A DNA stretch of 44,387 nucleotides from Acutalibacter sp. 1XD8-33 (GTDB lineage Bacteria; Bacillota; Clostridia; Oscillospirales; Acutalibacteraceae). A model generated the notes under the pieces. It ran no database searches. It was not told the DNA's origin and saw nothing but the letters and a program-made list of their open reading frames with translations. Position numbers and translations under genes: made by a program. Location: the NCBI RefSeq assembly GCF_003612555.1, contig NZ_RAZF01000023.1, positions 1 through 44,387 on the forward strand, in the 5' to 3' direction. Positions 22,620 through 31,897 of the stretch are shown here, in pieces (the stretch's first letter is position 1; the number at the start of each line of letters is the position of its first letter).

Positions 22620-23129
22620 CGCCGAGCAAAGCCCATTCAACTCCCCTTTAGGGGCAGGGGGAGAGCCGGGAACTCCCGGCTCCTACGGACGGCGTATAGC
22701 CGGACGCTGTGCTTGCCCTGCCCTGCCCAAAGGCAGGTTATCTCGTGCATATACTTGCACTTCCTCTCGCATAATTGCGCCTTCTTGACCGTTTTCTTTG
22801 TCTCAAAATATGGATAATCTCTCACTTTCCTCTGCGTATCTGCACTAAAGAAACCGTTACTCACAAATCGCCATAGATGCTCCACAACAGCGCTTATCGC
22901 GCTTTCTCCGCTTGAAAATCGACCATGAATAGTTTTCTCAAAACTGTGCATGGTCACCCCTACAGTCGCTTTTCCTAACAAAATCAATAAAGTTAGAGTT
23001 ATTTCCACAAGAAGCAATCTGTACGTTGTTGTTTGACACTCGCATAAATGTTCTAATATCAAATTTTGTCACAAACTTTTTTGCTCGTAGCATCTCAATC
23101 CAAAAGGAGCTCTCCCGTATTGAAACACA
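22620..23129. other. Intergenic stretch between integrase and Sel1 genes
   Basis: It contains a GC-rich near-perfect palindrome, GAGCCGGGA at about 22664-22672 against TCCCGGCTC, preceded by a CCCCTTTAGGGG stem, a sequence type seen as dispersed repeats in gut Clostridia. The remainder is AT-rich with no supported gene on either strand. Confidence 0.4.
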
Positions 23130-25079
23130 TTAGCTGCCTAATTCATCCAATTCTGCAATTTCATCTTTGATCATCTCAACAAAACCAGTATCTTCGGCAG
23201 AAGTATACTTTTCATACCAGCGCCGTGCCTCCGCCAAGTCTTTTTCTAAACCAAATTGACCAGTTTTATAGCCATACCCAAGATGCCACATTGCTTCATC
23301 AGACCCATTATTTGCAGCGGTGATATACCATCGAATTCCTATCTCATCATCCTGCTCAACTCCCCATCCAAATGTATAACACGCCCCCAAGCAACTTTGG
23401 GCCTTTACACTGCCCATTTTTTCTGCCTCCTGATACAGTTGGAAAGCGGTTAGTTTGTCTTCCTCCAGCCCGTTTTCACCTCGCTCGTAGCATTTTCCCA
23501 GCTTAAGCATAGAGTCAACATCTCCCGCTTCAGCCGCCTTTCGCAGCCATTTCATAGCAGCTTTTTCATCCTTATCAGTACAAAGGCCATGTTCATAGTT
23601 GAATTGTAATTGGCTCATGGCCTCTATACTGCCCTCTTCAGTGGCTTTTTCATACCACTCTATTGATGTTTCAAATTCCCCTGTCATTTTGAAGAGGTCC
23701 CCCAACAATTTCATCGATGCGACCGACCCCTGCTCTGCCGCTTTCTGAATCCACTGGAGGCCCTCTGTCCAATTGGTTTCATTTTCATCCTTGGCCAGAA
23801 TAAGCGCGTTTCCAAGGAACAGCATACTCGACTCGTTTCCAAGGTCAGAAGCTTTTTGATAGTATTCAAAGGCTTTTTTATTATTTTTTTCTAAACCGAA
23901 TCCTTTTTCATAACACAAGCCCAAATAGGCCATAGCATCTGCATTTTCCATATCTGAGGCTTTTTGTAAGAATTGTACTGCTTTTTCATAATCCTGCTCT
24001 ACTCCATCCCCACTATAGTACCTAAATCCATAACGGAAATACCATTCTGCCGCTTCTGCTTTATTCTGCTTTTCAACGCCGCGGCCTGTCTCGTATGCTT
24101 CACCTAGGGCTGCCATGGAGTTTACATCATCCTTGGCTGCTGCTTTTTTGAGCCACTCCACCCCCACTGTGTAATCTGGTTCTGTGCCGCGTCCATCCCT
24201 ATAGCATACACCTAACTCATACATCGCTTGTACAATACCTTCATCTGCTGCTTTTTTATACCAGGCAAAAGCAAGGCTCTCATCCTTTTCTACTCCAACG
24301 CCGTAAACGTACATCTGTCCCATTGAAAACATCGCAGATGAATGTCCTAGATCTGCCGCTTTCCCAATCCAGCTTGCCGCCAAAGCATCGCTTTCCTCCA
24401 CACCTGTTCCATAAAGGTAACGAACTCCCATCTGATACATTGCGTCCGTGTTTCCCAAATCTGCCGCTTGCTGATACCATTGGGTGGCCGCAAGTTCATC
24501 CTTTTCTACACCGCTACCATTATCATAGCAGTATCCGAGCTTTATCATAGCGTCCACACTGCCTAAGTCTGCTGCTTTTTTATACCACTCAACAGCAGTC
24601 GACTCGTCTTTCTCCACACCCACGCCGCCTGCATAGCATACTCCCAGCAGAACCATTGCGTCAATATTGCCCAACTCGGCTGCCTTTTGCGACCACCGCT
24701 GACCAATTATAGCCTCTGACTCCATTCCGTTTCCATTCATGTAACACATAGCTAAACGGTACATAGCGTCCGCATTGCCCAAATCCGCAGCTTGTCGGTA
24801 CAATTCTACAGCCTTAGCGGTATCCTTTTCTATACCTTGTCCTTCCTCATAAGCTATACCTTGCTGACATAACTCGTCCGAGTTTACCTCTACTTCGACA
24901 GAAACACTAGAATCGCCCCATTCTTCTGACCCATTACCTGATTGCAAACTAGACTCTGGTGAATCTACCTCTTTGTTACTGGCAGACTGTCCACAGGATG
25001 CCAGTATCGTTGCAATCGCAATCATAAGGCAACAAGCTAAGAATCTCCTATAGTTTTGCATAAATTTTTGATAAATCAT
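23130..25079 (-). CDS. Sel1-repeat lipoprotein
   Basis: 649 residues from ATG 25079, chosen for AGGAGAGG about nine bases upstream; an ATG at 25112 is possible. A lipoprotein signal is clear: positively charged MIYQKFMQNYRR, a hydrophobic stretch, then the lipobox ILASCGQ. A Ser/Glu-rich linker is followed by more than a dozen Sel1-like repeats of about 36 residues (pattern AVELYRQAADLGNADAMYRL, AxxLGxxYxxGxGVEKD). Sel1 repeats are alpha-solenoids for protein binding, here on the outer face of the membrane. Two direct repeats flank the gene. Partner and function are unknown; cargo of a small mobile segment is my inference. Confidence 0.8.
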   Translation of the reverse strand: MIYQKFMQNYRRFLACCLMIAIATILASCGQSASNKEVDSPESSLQSGNGSEEWGDSSVSVEVEVNSDELCQQGIAYEEGQGIEKDTAKAVELYRQAADLGNADAMYRLAMCYMNGNGMESEAIIGQRWSQKAAELGNIDAMVLLGVCYAGGVGVEKDESTAVEWYKKAADLGSVDAMIKLGYCYDNGSGVEKDELAATQWYQQAADLGNTDAMYQMGVRYLYGTGVEESDALAASWIGKAADLGHSSAMFSMGQMYVYGVGVEKDESLAFAWYKKAADEGIVQAMYELGVCYRDGRGTEPDYTVGVEWLKKAAAKDDVNSMAALGEAYETGRGVEKQNKAEAAEWYFRYGFRYYSGDGVEQDYEKAVQFLQKASDMENADAMAYLGLCYEKGFGLEKNNKKAFEYYQKASDLGNESSMLFLGNALILAKDENETNWTEGLQWIQKAAEQGSVASMKLLGDLFKMTGEFETSIEWYEKATEEGSIEAMSQLQFNYEHGLCTDKDEKAAMKWLRKAAEAGDVDSMLKLGKCYERGENGLEEDKLTAFQLYQEAEKMGSVKAQSCLGACYTFGWGVEQDDEIGIRWYITAANNGSDEAMWHLGYGYKTGQFGLEKDLAEARRWYEKYTSAEDTGFVEMIKDEIAELDELGS

Positions 25080-25189
25080 TACCAATCCTCTCCTTGCTGT
25101 TTCATAAAACAAAGAACCATCGTTAACAGTCGCTGGATAATATTGGTATTATAGCATAAAGCTATGCGGTTGTCACCTGTTTAGCGTTA

Positions 25190-25218
25190 TTTCTTTGTTT
25201 GGCGGCGCAAATTTTGAG
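25190..25218. repeat. Direct repeat copy 2
   Basis: TTTCTTTGTTT, one base, then GCGGCGCAAATTTTGAG (25202-25218), matching copy 1 at 22590-22619 in the same orientation. The two copies bracket the Sel1 lipoprotein gene. The rest of the 25080-25441 gap shows nothing else. Confidence 0.65.
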
Positions 25219-25441
25219 GCGGAAACCGTTGGCTTGACACGGCTTGATTTCTATGTTACTATTGCACGGCAGAGGGGGTTTCCTTCGAAAAAGCTTTGAA
25301 TTGCAGTTGCAAAACCGTCTGGTTTCTGGTCTGAGAATTCTGAATATGAATGAAACCAGATAAGGATAAAACTCAAAAAATGTGTTTAAGACAGCAGACA
25401 CAAATATGTGGAGTGAATATCTTGTTTGGAGGAATTACAAA

Positions 25442-25816
25442 ATGATAAAATCGCTATTTGAACAGTTAGACGGCACATATCATGAAGAAAATGGATATTT
25501 TATTCCAGATTTACGATTACCCGCCGAAGAAGAACTGCCGATAGGCATATGGGGACAGCGGCATCTGGACTATCTGAAGCAGTACCGCAAGGTTACATAC
25601 ACCAATCTTCTCACAAGCTGCAGGCTTAACGCCTACCTTGCCGACATCGACAGGCAGGCACAGAAACGCTTTGAAAGGCTCATAGAGGGCATGAAACAGG
25701 CACAGGGCATAACGGAACGTCTAAAGGAAGAAAACGCCTTAGAATGGACAGGACGGCTCAACAACATAAGGGCGTGTGCAAGGGAGATTGTGAACGAGGA
25801 AATTATTCAAATGTAA
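25442..25816 (+). CDS. tnpV: TnpV family transposon protein
   Basis: 124 residues from ATG 25442 (GGAGG nine bases upstream). It contains IGIWGQRHLDYLKQYRKVTY, TNLLTSCRLNAYLADIDRQA and IEGMKQAQGITERLKEENAL, a close match to the TnpV family of Tn4451-like elements; its role is unknown. A near-identical gene on the opposite strand lies at 40163-40537, making a DNA inverted repeat. It marks the left edge of the right-hand mobile mosaic. Confidence 0.8.
   Translation: MIKSLFEQLDGTYHEENGYFIPDLRLPAEEELPIGIWGQRHLDYLKQYRKVTYTNLLTSCRLNAYLADIDRQAQKRFERLIEGMKQAQGITERLKEENALEWTGRLNNIRACAREIVNEEIIQM
25546..25800. repeat. Large inverted repeat, left arm (tnpV coding DNA)
   Basis: The DNA of this tnpV segment aligns with the reverse complement of 40184-40444 with roughly nine bases in ten identical by eye. 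The arms are about 14.6 kb apart and could recombine to invert the agr-like, mobilization and lantibiotic-immunity genes between them. Confidence 0.7.
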
Positions 25817-25899
25817 AAGATAAGGGTGGGGAAAACCTCACCCTTATTTTCGTCAAACAATACAATTTCAATGTGAAGATGACAGTATTGAAAATTGCT

Positions 25900-26619
25900 T
25901 TAAAGCCCTTTCATCATGCGTGTGGACATCAGGCAAGTTTCTCCATTGGCAAAATAGATAATTCGATTTTTAGTGTCAACTTCTTTTATATTATTTTTGT
26001 TTACCAAAAATGCCCGATGGCAACGCACAAAATTGCTGTCCAATACACCTGTTAGTTCTTTTAAGGTGCTGGGAAATTCAATCTGGCGGTCTTTTGCATG
26101 GAGAATGACTTTATGGATATTGCTGGAAGTTTCAAAAAATAAAATATCCTCATAATCCACGCTGATTTTTCGTCCGCCAATTTCAAGGGTATAGACCTTA
26201 TGTGTCTTGTTGGTTTGGAGCGTATGTCGTTCCATAGCATTTAATAGACATTCTCTGAGTTTCACTTTCACTTCGGCAGGGTTGTCTTTTAATACAAAGT
26301 CCATCGCCTCTACCCGATACTGAAAAGTCATATAGCTCAGTTCTGAATGTGCGGTTATGAATATGATGAAACCACGGGGGTCATACAATCTGATTTGCTG
26401 TGCCAGCTTCATTCCATTCATGCTGCTGTTCAAGTCAATGTCAAGGAAATAAATGCCTGTGTTCTGGCTGGTCTTGACTTTTTTCAACAACATATAAGGG
26501 TCTCCTGTATCTAAAGCAAGCTGCATATCCAATTCTTCTATCAGAACAGTATTTTGAATGATATTTACAACAGTCCGCCGCTGTGCGGCATTGTCTTCGC
26601 ATACAAAGATATCTAACAT
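25900..26619 (-). CDS. AgrA/ComE-type LytTR response regulator
   Basis: 239 residues. The receiver domain has acidic residues in IFVCEDN and the phospho-acceptor D60 in YFLDIDLN. The LytTR DNA-binding domain spans about 140-239 (YEDILFFETSSNIHKVILHA, LDSNFVRCHRAFLVNKNNIK). It lies downstream of the sensor kinase gene by 6 bases on the same strand. AgrA-like regulators bind paired imperfect repeats near promoters. No agrB/agrD peptide genes are seen beside it, so its signal is unknown. Confidence 0.85.
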   Translation of the reverse strand: MLDIFVCEDNAAQRRTVVNIIQNTVLIEELDMQLALDTGDPYMLLKKVKTSQNTGIYFLDIDLNSSMNGMKLAQQIRLYDPRGFIIFITAHSELSYMTFQYRVEAMDFVLKDNPAEVKVKLRECLLNAMERHTLQTNKTHKVYTLEIGGRKISVDYEDILFFETSSNIHKVILHAKDRQIEFPSTLKELTGVLDSNFVRCHRAFLVNKNNIKEVDTKNRIIYFANGETCLMSTRMMKGL

Positions 26620-26625
26620 ATGATG

Positions 26626-27921
26626 TCATTCCTTTCTGTCAGTAAGTTCTATATGTTGTGTAAAATAGTCGCATTTCATTGTTGTTTCTAATAGCACGTT
26701 GTCATAAGAACTGATGATTTTCTGGGCGTTCCCAAGCCCGATTCCTTGATGCCCGATTTTTGTGCTAAAGCCTTTTTGCTTTAATTTATGCAGCATTAGA
26801 CCGCTATCCCGAAAGCGGTTGCTTATGATGATTGATACGCCAGTTTTATTCTGGATGATATTTAAGCCTATTTGCGGCTGTTCTGTCTCCAATGTGCTTT
26901 CAATCGCATTGTCCAAAAAGATTCCCAGTATTCTGGCAAGGTCTACCGTGTCTATCAGAAAACTTTCCACTTTGTCGGGAATGTCAATGGTGACGTCAAT
27001 CCCCGATTCATGGGCGTAAATCATTTTTGCCGAGAGCAGGCTTTTGATTTCCAACACACTGATATTGCTAAGCTGGTTCAGTTTATAATCTTTCCCCGTA
27101 ATCAGATTCTTCATTGGGAAGATTTTGCTTTCAAAAAAATCCTTTAACCTATCCAAATCACCCTCTTCAATATAACCAGATAAAGAGAGCAGAATATTAA
27201 CATAATCATGCTTAAAGGAGCGCAGGCTGTTATACATAGCTTCTAAATTCCGTGTGTAGTCCTGTAAGTCCTGCATAGCTTTCTGCTTTGCTTCGGTCTG
27301 TATCCGTTCCAGATAAGAGCGGCGCATAGCCAGAAGTAAACAACACATCACAAGCAGATACCCCGAAATATGTAAGGCATTATTATATATCATTTTGCCG
27401 ATAGAGCCGTTTTGTCCTGGAATCAAATTATCAAACAGATAGATGGTTATAAGGAGCAGTAGTGCAGCATCTATCACATACCATGTCTGCGGAAGACGCA
27501 AAATGCCTTTGCCAGACAGGAATATTTTTTTCAGCAGTTTGCCGCAAAGCAGCGTAATCCAATAAAACAGCAAAGTATAAATCAAATCAATGCCGTAAGA
27601 AAAATACCACTGATTTGATAAAGGTGAGGGAATCAGCATATAAAGAAAATTTGCCAGCAAATTCTCTGCCACAACGGCAAGCATACATCCAATCATACCC
27701 ATAAAAACATTCTGCGGCGCAGTGTCACGGCAAGCAAGCAACCCATAGATACATACCGCCGCCAGAATACCGAACAAACCGTAGGGAACACAGGCGAGGA
27801 GCGTTACAGGCATTCCAGCAGCCAACAGAAGTATATAAAGTACGCTAAACGCTTTGAGATTCATATGCTGAGGCCATACATTGCGGATAGCAAGGGAAAG
27901 CCGAAAAAAAGATAGTAGCAT
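26626..27921 (-). CDS. AgrC/ComD-type sensor histidine kinase (GHKL)
   Basis: 431 residues. Six or so hydrophobic segments fill residues 20-220. A coiled coil leads to the phospho-His motif SFKHDYVNILLSLSGYIEEG, then the N box LGIFLDNAIEST and G box GHQGIGLGNAQKI of the GHKL ATPase. This architecture senses peptide pheromones and phosphorylates the LytTR regulator encoded next. The promoter region on its upstream side faces a small membrane protein gene and includes a 15-base inverted repeat (28008-28048). Confidence 0.85.
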   Translation of the reverse strand: MLLSFFRLSLAIRNVWPQHMNLKAFSVLYILLLAAGMPVTLLACVPYGLFGILAAVCIYGLLACRDTAPQNVFMGMIGCMLAVVAENLLANFLYMLIPSPLSNQWYFSYGIDLIYTLLFYWITLLCGKLLKKIFLSGKGILRLPQTWYVIDAALLLLITIYLFDNLIPGQNGSIGKMIYNNALHISGYLLVMCCLLLAMRRSYLERIQTEAKQKAMQDLQDYTRNLEAMYNSLRSFKHDYVNILLSLSGYIEEGDLDRLKDFFESKIFPMKNLITGKDYKLNQLSNISVLEIKSLLSAKMIYAHESGIDVTIDIPDKVESFLIDTVDLARILGIFLDNAIESTLETEQPQIGLNIIQNKTGVSIIISNRFRDSGLMLHKLKQKGFSTKIGHQGIGLGNAQKIISSYDNVLLETTMKCDYFTQHIELTDRKE

Positions 27922-28007
27922 TTCAATATATTCCTTCTTTCGATATTTACTTCCCTAATTATACTTTATACCATTCTTTTATATCAACTACCCCCTGCAA
28001 AAATGAC

Positions 28008-28048
28008 GAATAAGTGCGTGTTCTGTAAAAAGAAAAACGCACTTATTC
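28008..28048. promoter_or_regulatory. Inverted repeat in the agr-like divergent region
   Basis: GAATAAGTGCGTGTT (28008-28022) pairs with AAAACGCACTTATTC (28034-28048) with one mismatch around an 11-base loop. It lies between the sensor kinase start and the small membrane protein. It could be an operator for the LytTR regulator or an RNA hairpin in the small gene's leader. Confidence 0.5.
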
Positions 28049-28149
28049 ATGAATTGGGGGATTTCATGACTGTTTTGAAAGAATTGCTGTTTTCTCTGGT
28101 ATACTATTTTGCAGTACATAAATTTGTTTTGGAAAGGAAACAGGAAGAT

Positions 28150-28347
28150 ATGAAGCATTTATTAAAAGGAGCTGCTGTAGCAGCGGTGGTATTGGTTGCT
28201 TTAATGGTAATCAATATATTTTGTAATATGCATGGCATTCACTTAGACCAGACAGCGACAGGTACAATATCAGCAGTTTGTGCTATGCTGTTTTATCATG
28301 GATTGATTAGGAATGAAAAAAATAAAGATGATGGAAATGAAAAATAA
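28150..28347 (+). CDS. Small membrane protein, function unknown
   Basis: 65 residues from ATG 28150 (AGGAAACAGGAAGAT upstream). MKHLLKGAAVAAVVLVALMV begins a first membrane helix; ATGTISAVCAMLFYHGLI forms a second; the tail KNKDDGNEK is charged. An in-frame ATG at 28066 would add an N-terminal helix. It is divergent from the AgrC-like gene. It is not an AgrD-type peptide by sequence. I do not recognise a named family. Confidence 0.5.
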   Translation: MKHLLKGAAVAAVVLVALMVINIFCNMHGIHLDQTATGTISAVCAMLFYHGLIRNEKNKDDGNEK

Positions 28348-28929
28348 CGAGTAATCATTTTGCAGGTCATACATCTTTAAAGGAGTAGATTACTAAAACG
28401 TCTGCGAATAAGTATAAATGCAGCAAGTTATAACAAAAGAATTTCACATATATAGATAAAATATAGCAAAGACATAGATAAAGATACAGAGCTGATGAAC
28501 AAGTGAGGAATTACTGTTCGCTGGCTCTGTTTTGTTTTATAAGACTTTAAGGCAACCGCCCATCAAAAAAACGGCGTGTGGTGGGCGGTTATGCTGTGCC
28601 CGAAAAGACTTAACAGACACTCTCCAGACCTGCTTTAAAGTTTGGAGGGATTTTTTTATGTCCTTTTTTCGGGCAGTTATTTATCTGCTCATGCAACGCA
28701 GATTTTATCTATACATAGCATATCGGGGAATGGCAGGAAGCCAGTTAAAAAAATCCCTGCCCATGTAACGCTACTTCTCACCATGAAACTAGAAGTAGAA
28801 TCTCCACTTAACAGAATATATATCTCCTATAACCGTAGAGGTCACAGAGCCTTAGCTGTCGCCAGATAAGGATACTTTTATGTAGGATGCGGTGCAGCTT
28901 CCTTTGAAGGACTGCGCCGTATCCGTTTG
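28348..28929. other. Intergenic region next to the serine recombinase
   Basis: No supported gene. It contains AACCGCCCA (28554-28562) with TGGGCGGTT (28582-28590), CTACTTCT with AGAAGTAG near 28768-28795, and GGATGCGGTGCAG with CTGCGCCGTATCC (about 28886-28924; G-T pairs) just past the recombinase stop. Large serine recombinases usually act on ends close to their gene, so the element end may lie in this stretch. I cannot define it. Confidence 0.4.
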
Positions 28930-30627
28930 TTACGCCACAAATTTGAAGTCTTGCGGGTTGTTCCGTATTTCTTCCATCGTGGCAAGGATTTCTTTTTCCG
29001 TGGGAATATCTATCATCCCCACCGCCGTAAAATAAATATCTACCTTCACATGGCTGTGACCGCCGGATTTTTCGCTGTTGTGGACTTCGATACGCTCAAT
29101 CAGCGAATTGACAAGCGTAGGGGTAAGCTCCTTAATGTCGGTCATCTCCCGCAAAGTGCGTAAGACAAGCCTTAAATCCATTACCCGCTGTTCGGCATTC
29201 TGCAAGGTCTGGCGGTTTTCTTCCACTTCCTGCGTCAATGCTTTCTGCTCCTTTTCGTAGTTCTGAAGCATTTTAGCAAAGCGTTCATCGGAGAGTATGC
29301 CGCCTGCGTTTTGCTCAAATACTTTTTCAATCAGCCTGTCGATTTCCGCTATCCGCCTTGTGCCGTCCTCAACCGCCTGCTGAAGATGTTGGTATTCTTT
29401 CTGCCGTATGGCGTTGTTTTTCTTTGCCAGCAGATACAGGAATACCGGCTCATAGCAGCGTACAAAATCGGATAAGCCGCTGACGGCTTCCAGCACAAGC
29501 TGCTCAAGGACAATATCACGGATATAGTGCATGGAGCATTCCCCTCTGCCGGATTTATATTGGGAACAGCGGAAATGCTCCTGTTTCCGTTTCATGCTCT
29601 TAGCGGCGACAAAGTGCATTTTCGATTTGCAGTCATAGCAGTAGAGCAGTCCCGAAAAAAGGCTTGTCCTGCCGGTTTTCGTCGGTCTGCGCTTGTGTTT
29701 GCGAAGCTCCTGCACCCTCAGCCATTGTTCCTCGGAGATGATGGCTTCCTGCATATCGGGTATGATTTGGTAATCTTCCTCGCTGTGCTGGATTCTCTTA
29801 TGGACTTTGTAACTGACGGTAGTGCTTTTAAAATTAACGGCGCAGCCGGTGTACTGCCTGTTTTCAAGGATATATCCGACGGTCGCCTGTTCCCACCCGC
29901 AAGGGTTTTTCGGGAGTTTCTGTGCATGTTTCCTGCCGATGGATTCAAAATAGGCGGCGGGGGAAAGTATCTGTTCTTCTTCAAGCTGCCTTGCAATCTG
30001 CATCGGGCCTTTTCCCGCAAGGCACAGGGAAAAAATCTTCCTTACGGTCTGTGCCGCCGGTTCGTCGATTACCCATTGTTTTGGGTTATCTTCCGATTTC
30101 CTGTACCCATAGGGTACGATGGAAGCGATACGCTCGCCGTGTTCCGCTTTGGACTGCCACACTGCACGGATTTTCTTAGAAGTCTGCGCCGCATACCATT
30201 CGTTGAAAATATTGTGGAAGGGCATCATCTCCACGCCGTCGCCGGTCAAAGTGTCCACACGCTCTTGTATGGCGATAAAGCGGATGCCGAGGGACGGATA
30301 CACCACCTGTGTAAGCCTGCCCATTTCTACCTGTTCACGCCCGAAGCGGGAGAGGTCTTTTACGATTATCGTGCCGATTTCACCGTTTTCCGCCATACGC
30401 TCCATACGCATAAAATTCGGTCTTTGGAAGGTCGTGCCGCTGATTCCATCATCCACAAAAAACATAGTATTTGCATAACCGTTTTTCTTTGCATAATCAG
30501 AAAGTATTTGTTTTTGATTGGTGATACTGTTGGATTCCTCGTCTTTATTATCGTCGTCAACCGAAAGCCTACAATACAAAGCTGTGATTTTTTCTTCTGT
30601 CTGCCCGTTTAATTTTGCTGTTGTCAT
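28930..30627 (-). CDS. TnpX-like large serine recombinase
   Basis: 565 residues from ATG 30627, chosen for AAAGGAG about eight bases upstream. The resolvase catalytic domain has S22 in ALYCRLS and DLSRFGREQVEMGRL. The recombinase domain includes VPYGYRKSEDNPKQWVIDEP. The zinc ribbon is in GLLYCYDCKSKMHF and FRCSQYKSGRGECSMHYIRD, followed by a coiled coil (about 400-500). Such enzymes excise and insert Tn4451-like elements as circles. TnpW, ParB, relaxase and MobC genes follow upstream on the same strand. A reverse-oriented open frame over it is a shadow. The gene is intact. Confidence 0.9.
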   Translation of the reverse strand: MTTAKLNGQTEEKITALYCRLSVDDDNKDEESNSITNQKQILSDYAKKNGYANTMFFVDDGISGTTFQRPNFMRMERMAENGEIGTIIVKDLSRFGREQVEMGRLTQVVYPSLGIRFIAIQERVDTLTGDGVEMMPFHNIFNEWYAAQTSKKIRAVWQSKAEHGERIASIVPYGYRKSEDNPKQWVIDEPAAQTVRKIFSLCLAGKGPMQIARQLEEEQILSPAAYFESIGRKHAQKLPKNPCGWEQATVGYILENRQYTGCAVNFKSTTVSYKVHKRIQHSEEDYQIIPDMQEAIISEEQWLRVQELRKHKRRPTKTGRTSLFSGLLYCYDCKSKMHFVAAKSMKRKQEHFRCSQYKSGRGECSMHYIRDIVLEQLVLEAVSGLSDFVRCYEPVFLYLLAKKNNAIRQKEYQHLQQAVEDGTRRIAEIDRLIEKVFEQNAGGILSDERFAKMLQNYEKEQKALTQEVEENRQTLQNAEQRVMDLRLVLRTLREMTDIKELTPTLVNSLIERIEVHNSEKSGGHSHVKVDIYFTAVGMIDIPTEKEILATMEEIRNNPQDFKFVA

Positions 30628-30712
30628 AAAAATAATCTCCTTTCCGACAACTGGGCATAGCAAAGGCAGGGTTATCTTACTATACCCAGTTATCTTTTTC
30701 CAATGTGCAATA

Positions 30713-30997
30713 TTAAACCAGCTTCTCGGACAATATCAGTTCTTTAAACTGTTCCAATACGCTTTGGCTTCCTTTTTTGCTGAAATGGGTGTTGACCTTG
30801 TAGGTCGTGCCGCCAATTTTTAATGAAAACTCGTTTTCACCGCTGAAACGCACTAATTTTCTGCTTTCAATGCGGATATCGGGACTTCGGGGCAGTACCT
30901 CTTGCGATAAATTGATTGTTTCATTTTCATCTATCGGTTCATGCGGCAGCATATAGACTGCATTTGGACTGGCTGTAAAAGTTTCTAATTTTTTCAT
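30713..30997 (-). CDS. TnpW-like transposon-encoded protein
   Basis: 94 residues. The C-terminal core FSLKIGGTTYKVNTHFSKKG matches the TnpW family; the first half is less typical. AAGGTGG precedes the ATG. It sits between parB and the serine recombinase gene on the same strand, the usual Tn4451-like order. Function is unknown. The gene ends about 90 bases before the recombinase start. Confidence 0.7.
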   Translation of the reverse strand: MKKLETFTASPNAVYMLPHEPIDENETINLSQEVLPRSPDIRIESRKLVRFSGENEFSLKIGGTTYKVNTHFSKKGSQSVLEQFKELILSEKLV

Positions 30998-31006
30998 ACT
31001 TCCACC

Positions 31007-31897
31007 TTACCTTTCGTCACGGCGGTTTCGCCTGCGTTCCAGTTTTATGTTGTAATCGTAGAGCAGCTTTAGAATCGTGTCCGTCATCTGCTTCTGCGTA
31101 AAGTTTTTCGGGAAAAATCCCTTTAAATCCTGTACCTTAAAGCTGATGCGCTCGGTCTGGTTGGCTTTTTCCTCCGACATGATTTCATAAATACCGTCCG
31201 AGGAAAGAATATTCTGCTGCGCCTGTTTCTTCATGCGGATGCTTTGTGCGTGGGAGGGTGTGCAGTCATTCAGGCTCATTGCGTCAAGCAGTATTTTCTG
31301 CTGTTCTTTGGAGAGGTAGGAGAGTTCCACGGCGGGGCTGAGTGCGATAATGCCCCCATCAACCTTGTCAAGCAGTTCGGGGATAAGGTAAGTCAGACGG
31401 ATATAGCGGAACACTTGGTCGCGGCTCTCATTCTGTGATTTTCCTATTTCGGCGGCGGTATCCGACTTTGTCGCAGCTTGCGACAAAGTTAAATCCGTTC
31501 TCTTGCCCTGCGTTTTCATTGCATCCATTTTCATTTTGTAGGCGAAGGCTTTTTCACTTGGGAGCAGCTTTTCACGGTGCAGATTGCTGTCTACAACCGC
31601 AATCATCGCTTCGTTGCGGTCAAGGGGATAAATTAAGGCTGGAACTTCGGAAAGTCCTGCTTTGACGGCGGCGTGTAAACGTCTGTGTCCGCTTATCACT
31701 CCATATTCATCTGTGCTTTCAATTGTTCTTACAATCAGCGGGGAGATAATGCCTTGCTGTCTGATACTTTCGATAAGATTGTCCATATCTTCATCATCCA
31801 GTACCTTAAAGGGATGTCCCTCAAAAGTACGGAGTTTATCCACTTGGATATTCGCCGCTTTTTTCTTCGGCGGGGTATTGGTTTTTGTATTTGTCAT
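31007..31897 (-). CDS. ParB/RepB/Spo0J family partition-like protein
   Basis: 296 residues. The ParB N-domain is evident: VDKLRTFEGHPFKVLDDEDM, LIESIRQQGIISPLIVRTIE, the nucleotide-binding GVISGHRRLHAAVKAG and later ALIYPLDRNEAMIAVVDSNL. An HTH region with SQNESRDQVFRYIRLTYLIP follows. ParB proteins bind DNA and, in mobile elements, support maintenance or regulation. The ATG overlaps the relaxase stop by four bases (ATGA, 31894-31897), indicating translational coupling. No ParA gene is visible beside it. Confidence 0.85.
   Translation of the reverse strand: MTNTKTNTPPKKKAANIQVDKLRTFEGHPFKVLDDEDMDNLIESIRQQGIISPLIVRTIESTDEYGVISGHRRLHAAVKAGLSEVPALIYPLDRNEAMIAVVDSNLHREKLLPSEKAFAYKMKMDAMKTQGKRTDLTLSQAATKSDTAAEIGKSQNESRDQVFRYIRLTYLIPELLDKVDGGIIALSPAVELSYLSKEQQKILLDAMSLNDCTPSHAQSIRMKKQAQQNILSSDGIYEIMSEEKANQTERISFKVQDLKGFFPKNFTQKQMTDTILKLLYDYNIKLERRRNRRDER

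Noticed and set aside
22637-23062. 141-codon minus-strand open frame between integrase and Sel1 gene
   Set aside because: Its C-terminal part translates a GC-rich palindromic repeat; no start signal and no domain.
29527-30612. 361-codon plus-strand open frame within the serine recombinase
   Set aside because: Antisense shadow of a clear TnpX-like gene with all expected domains.
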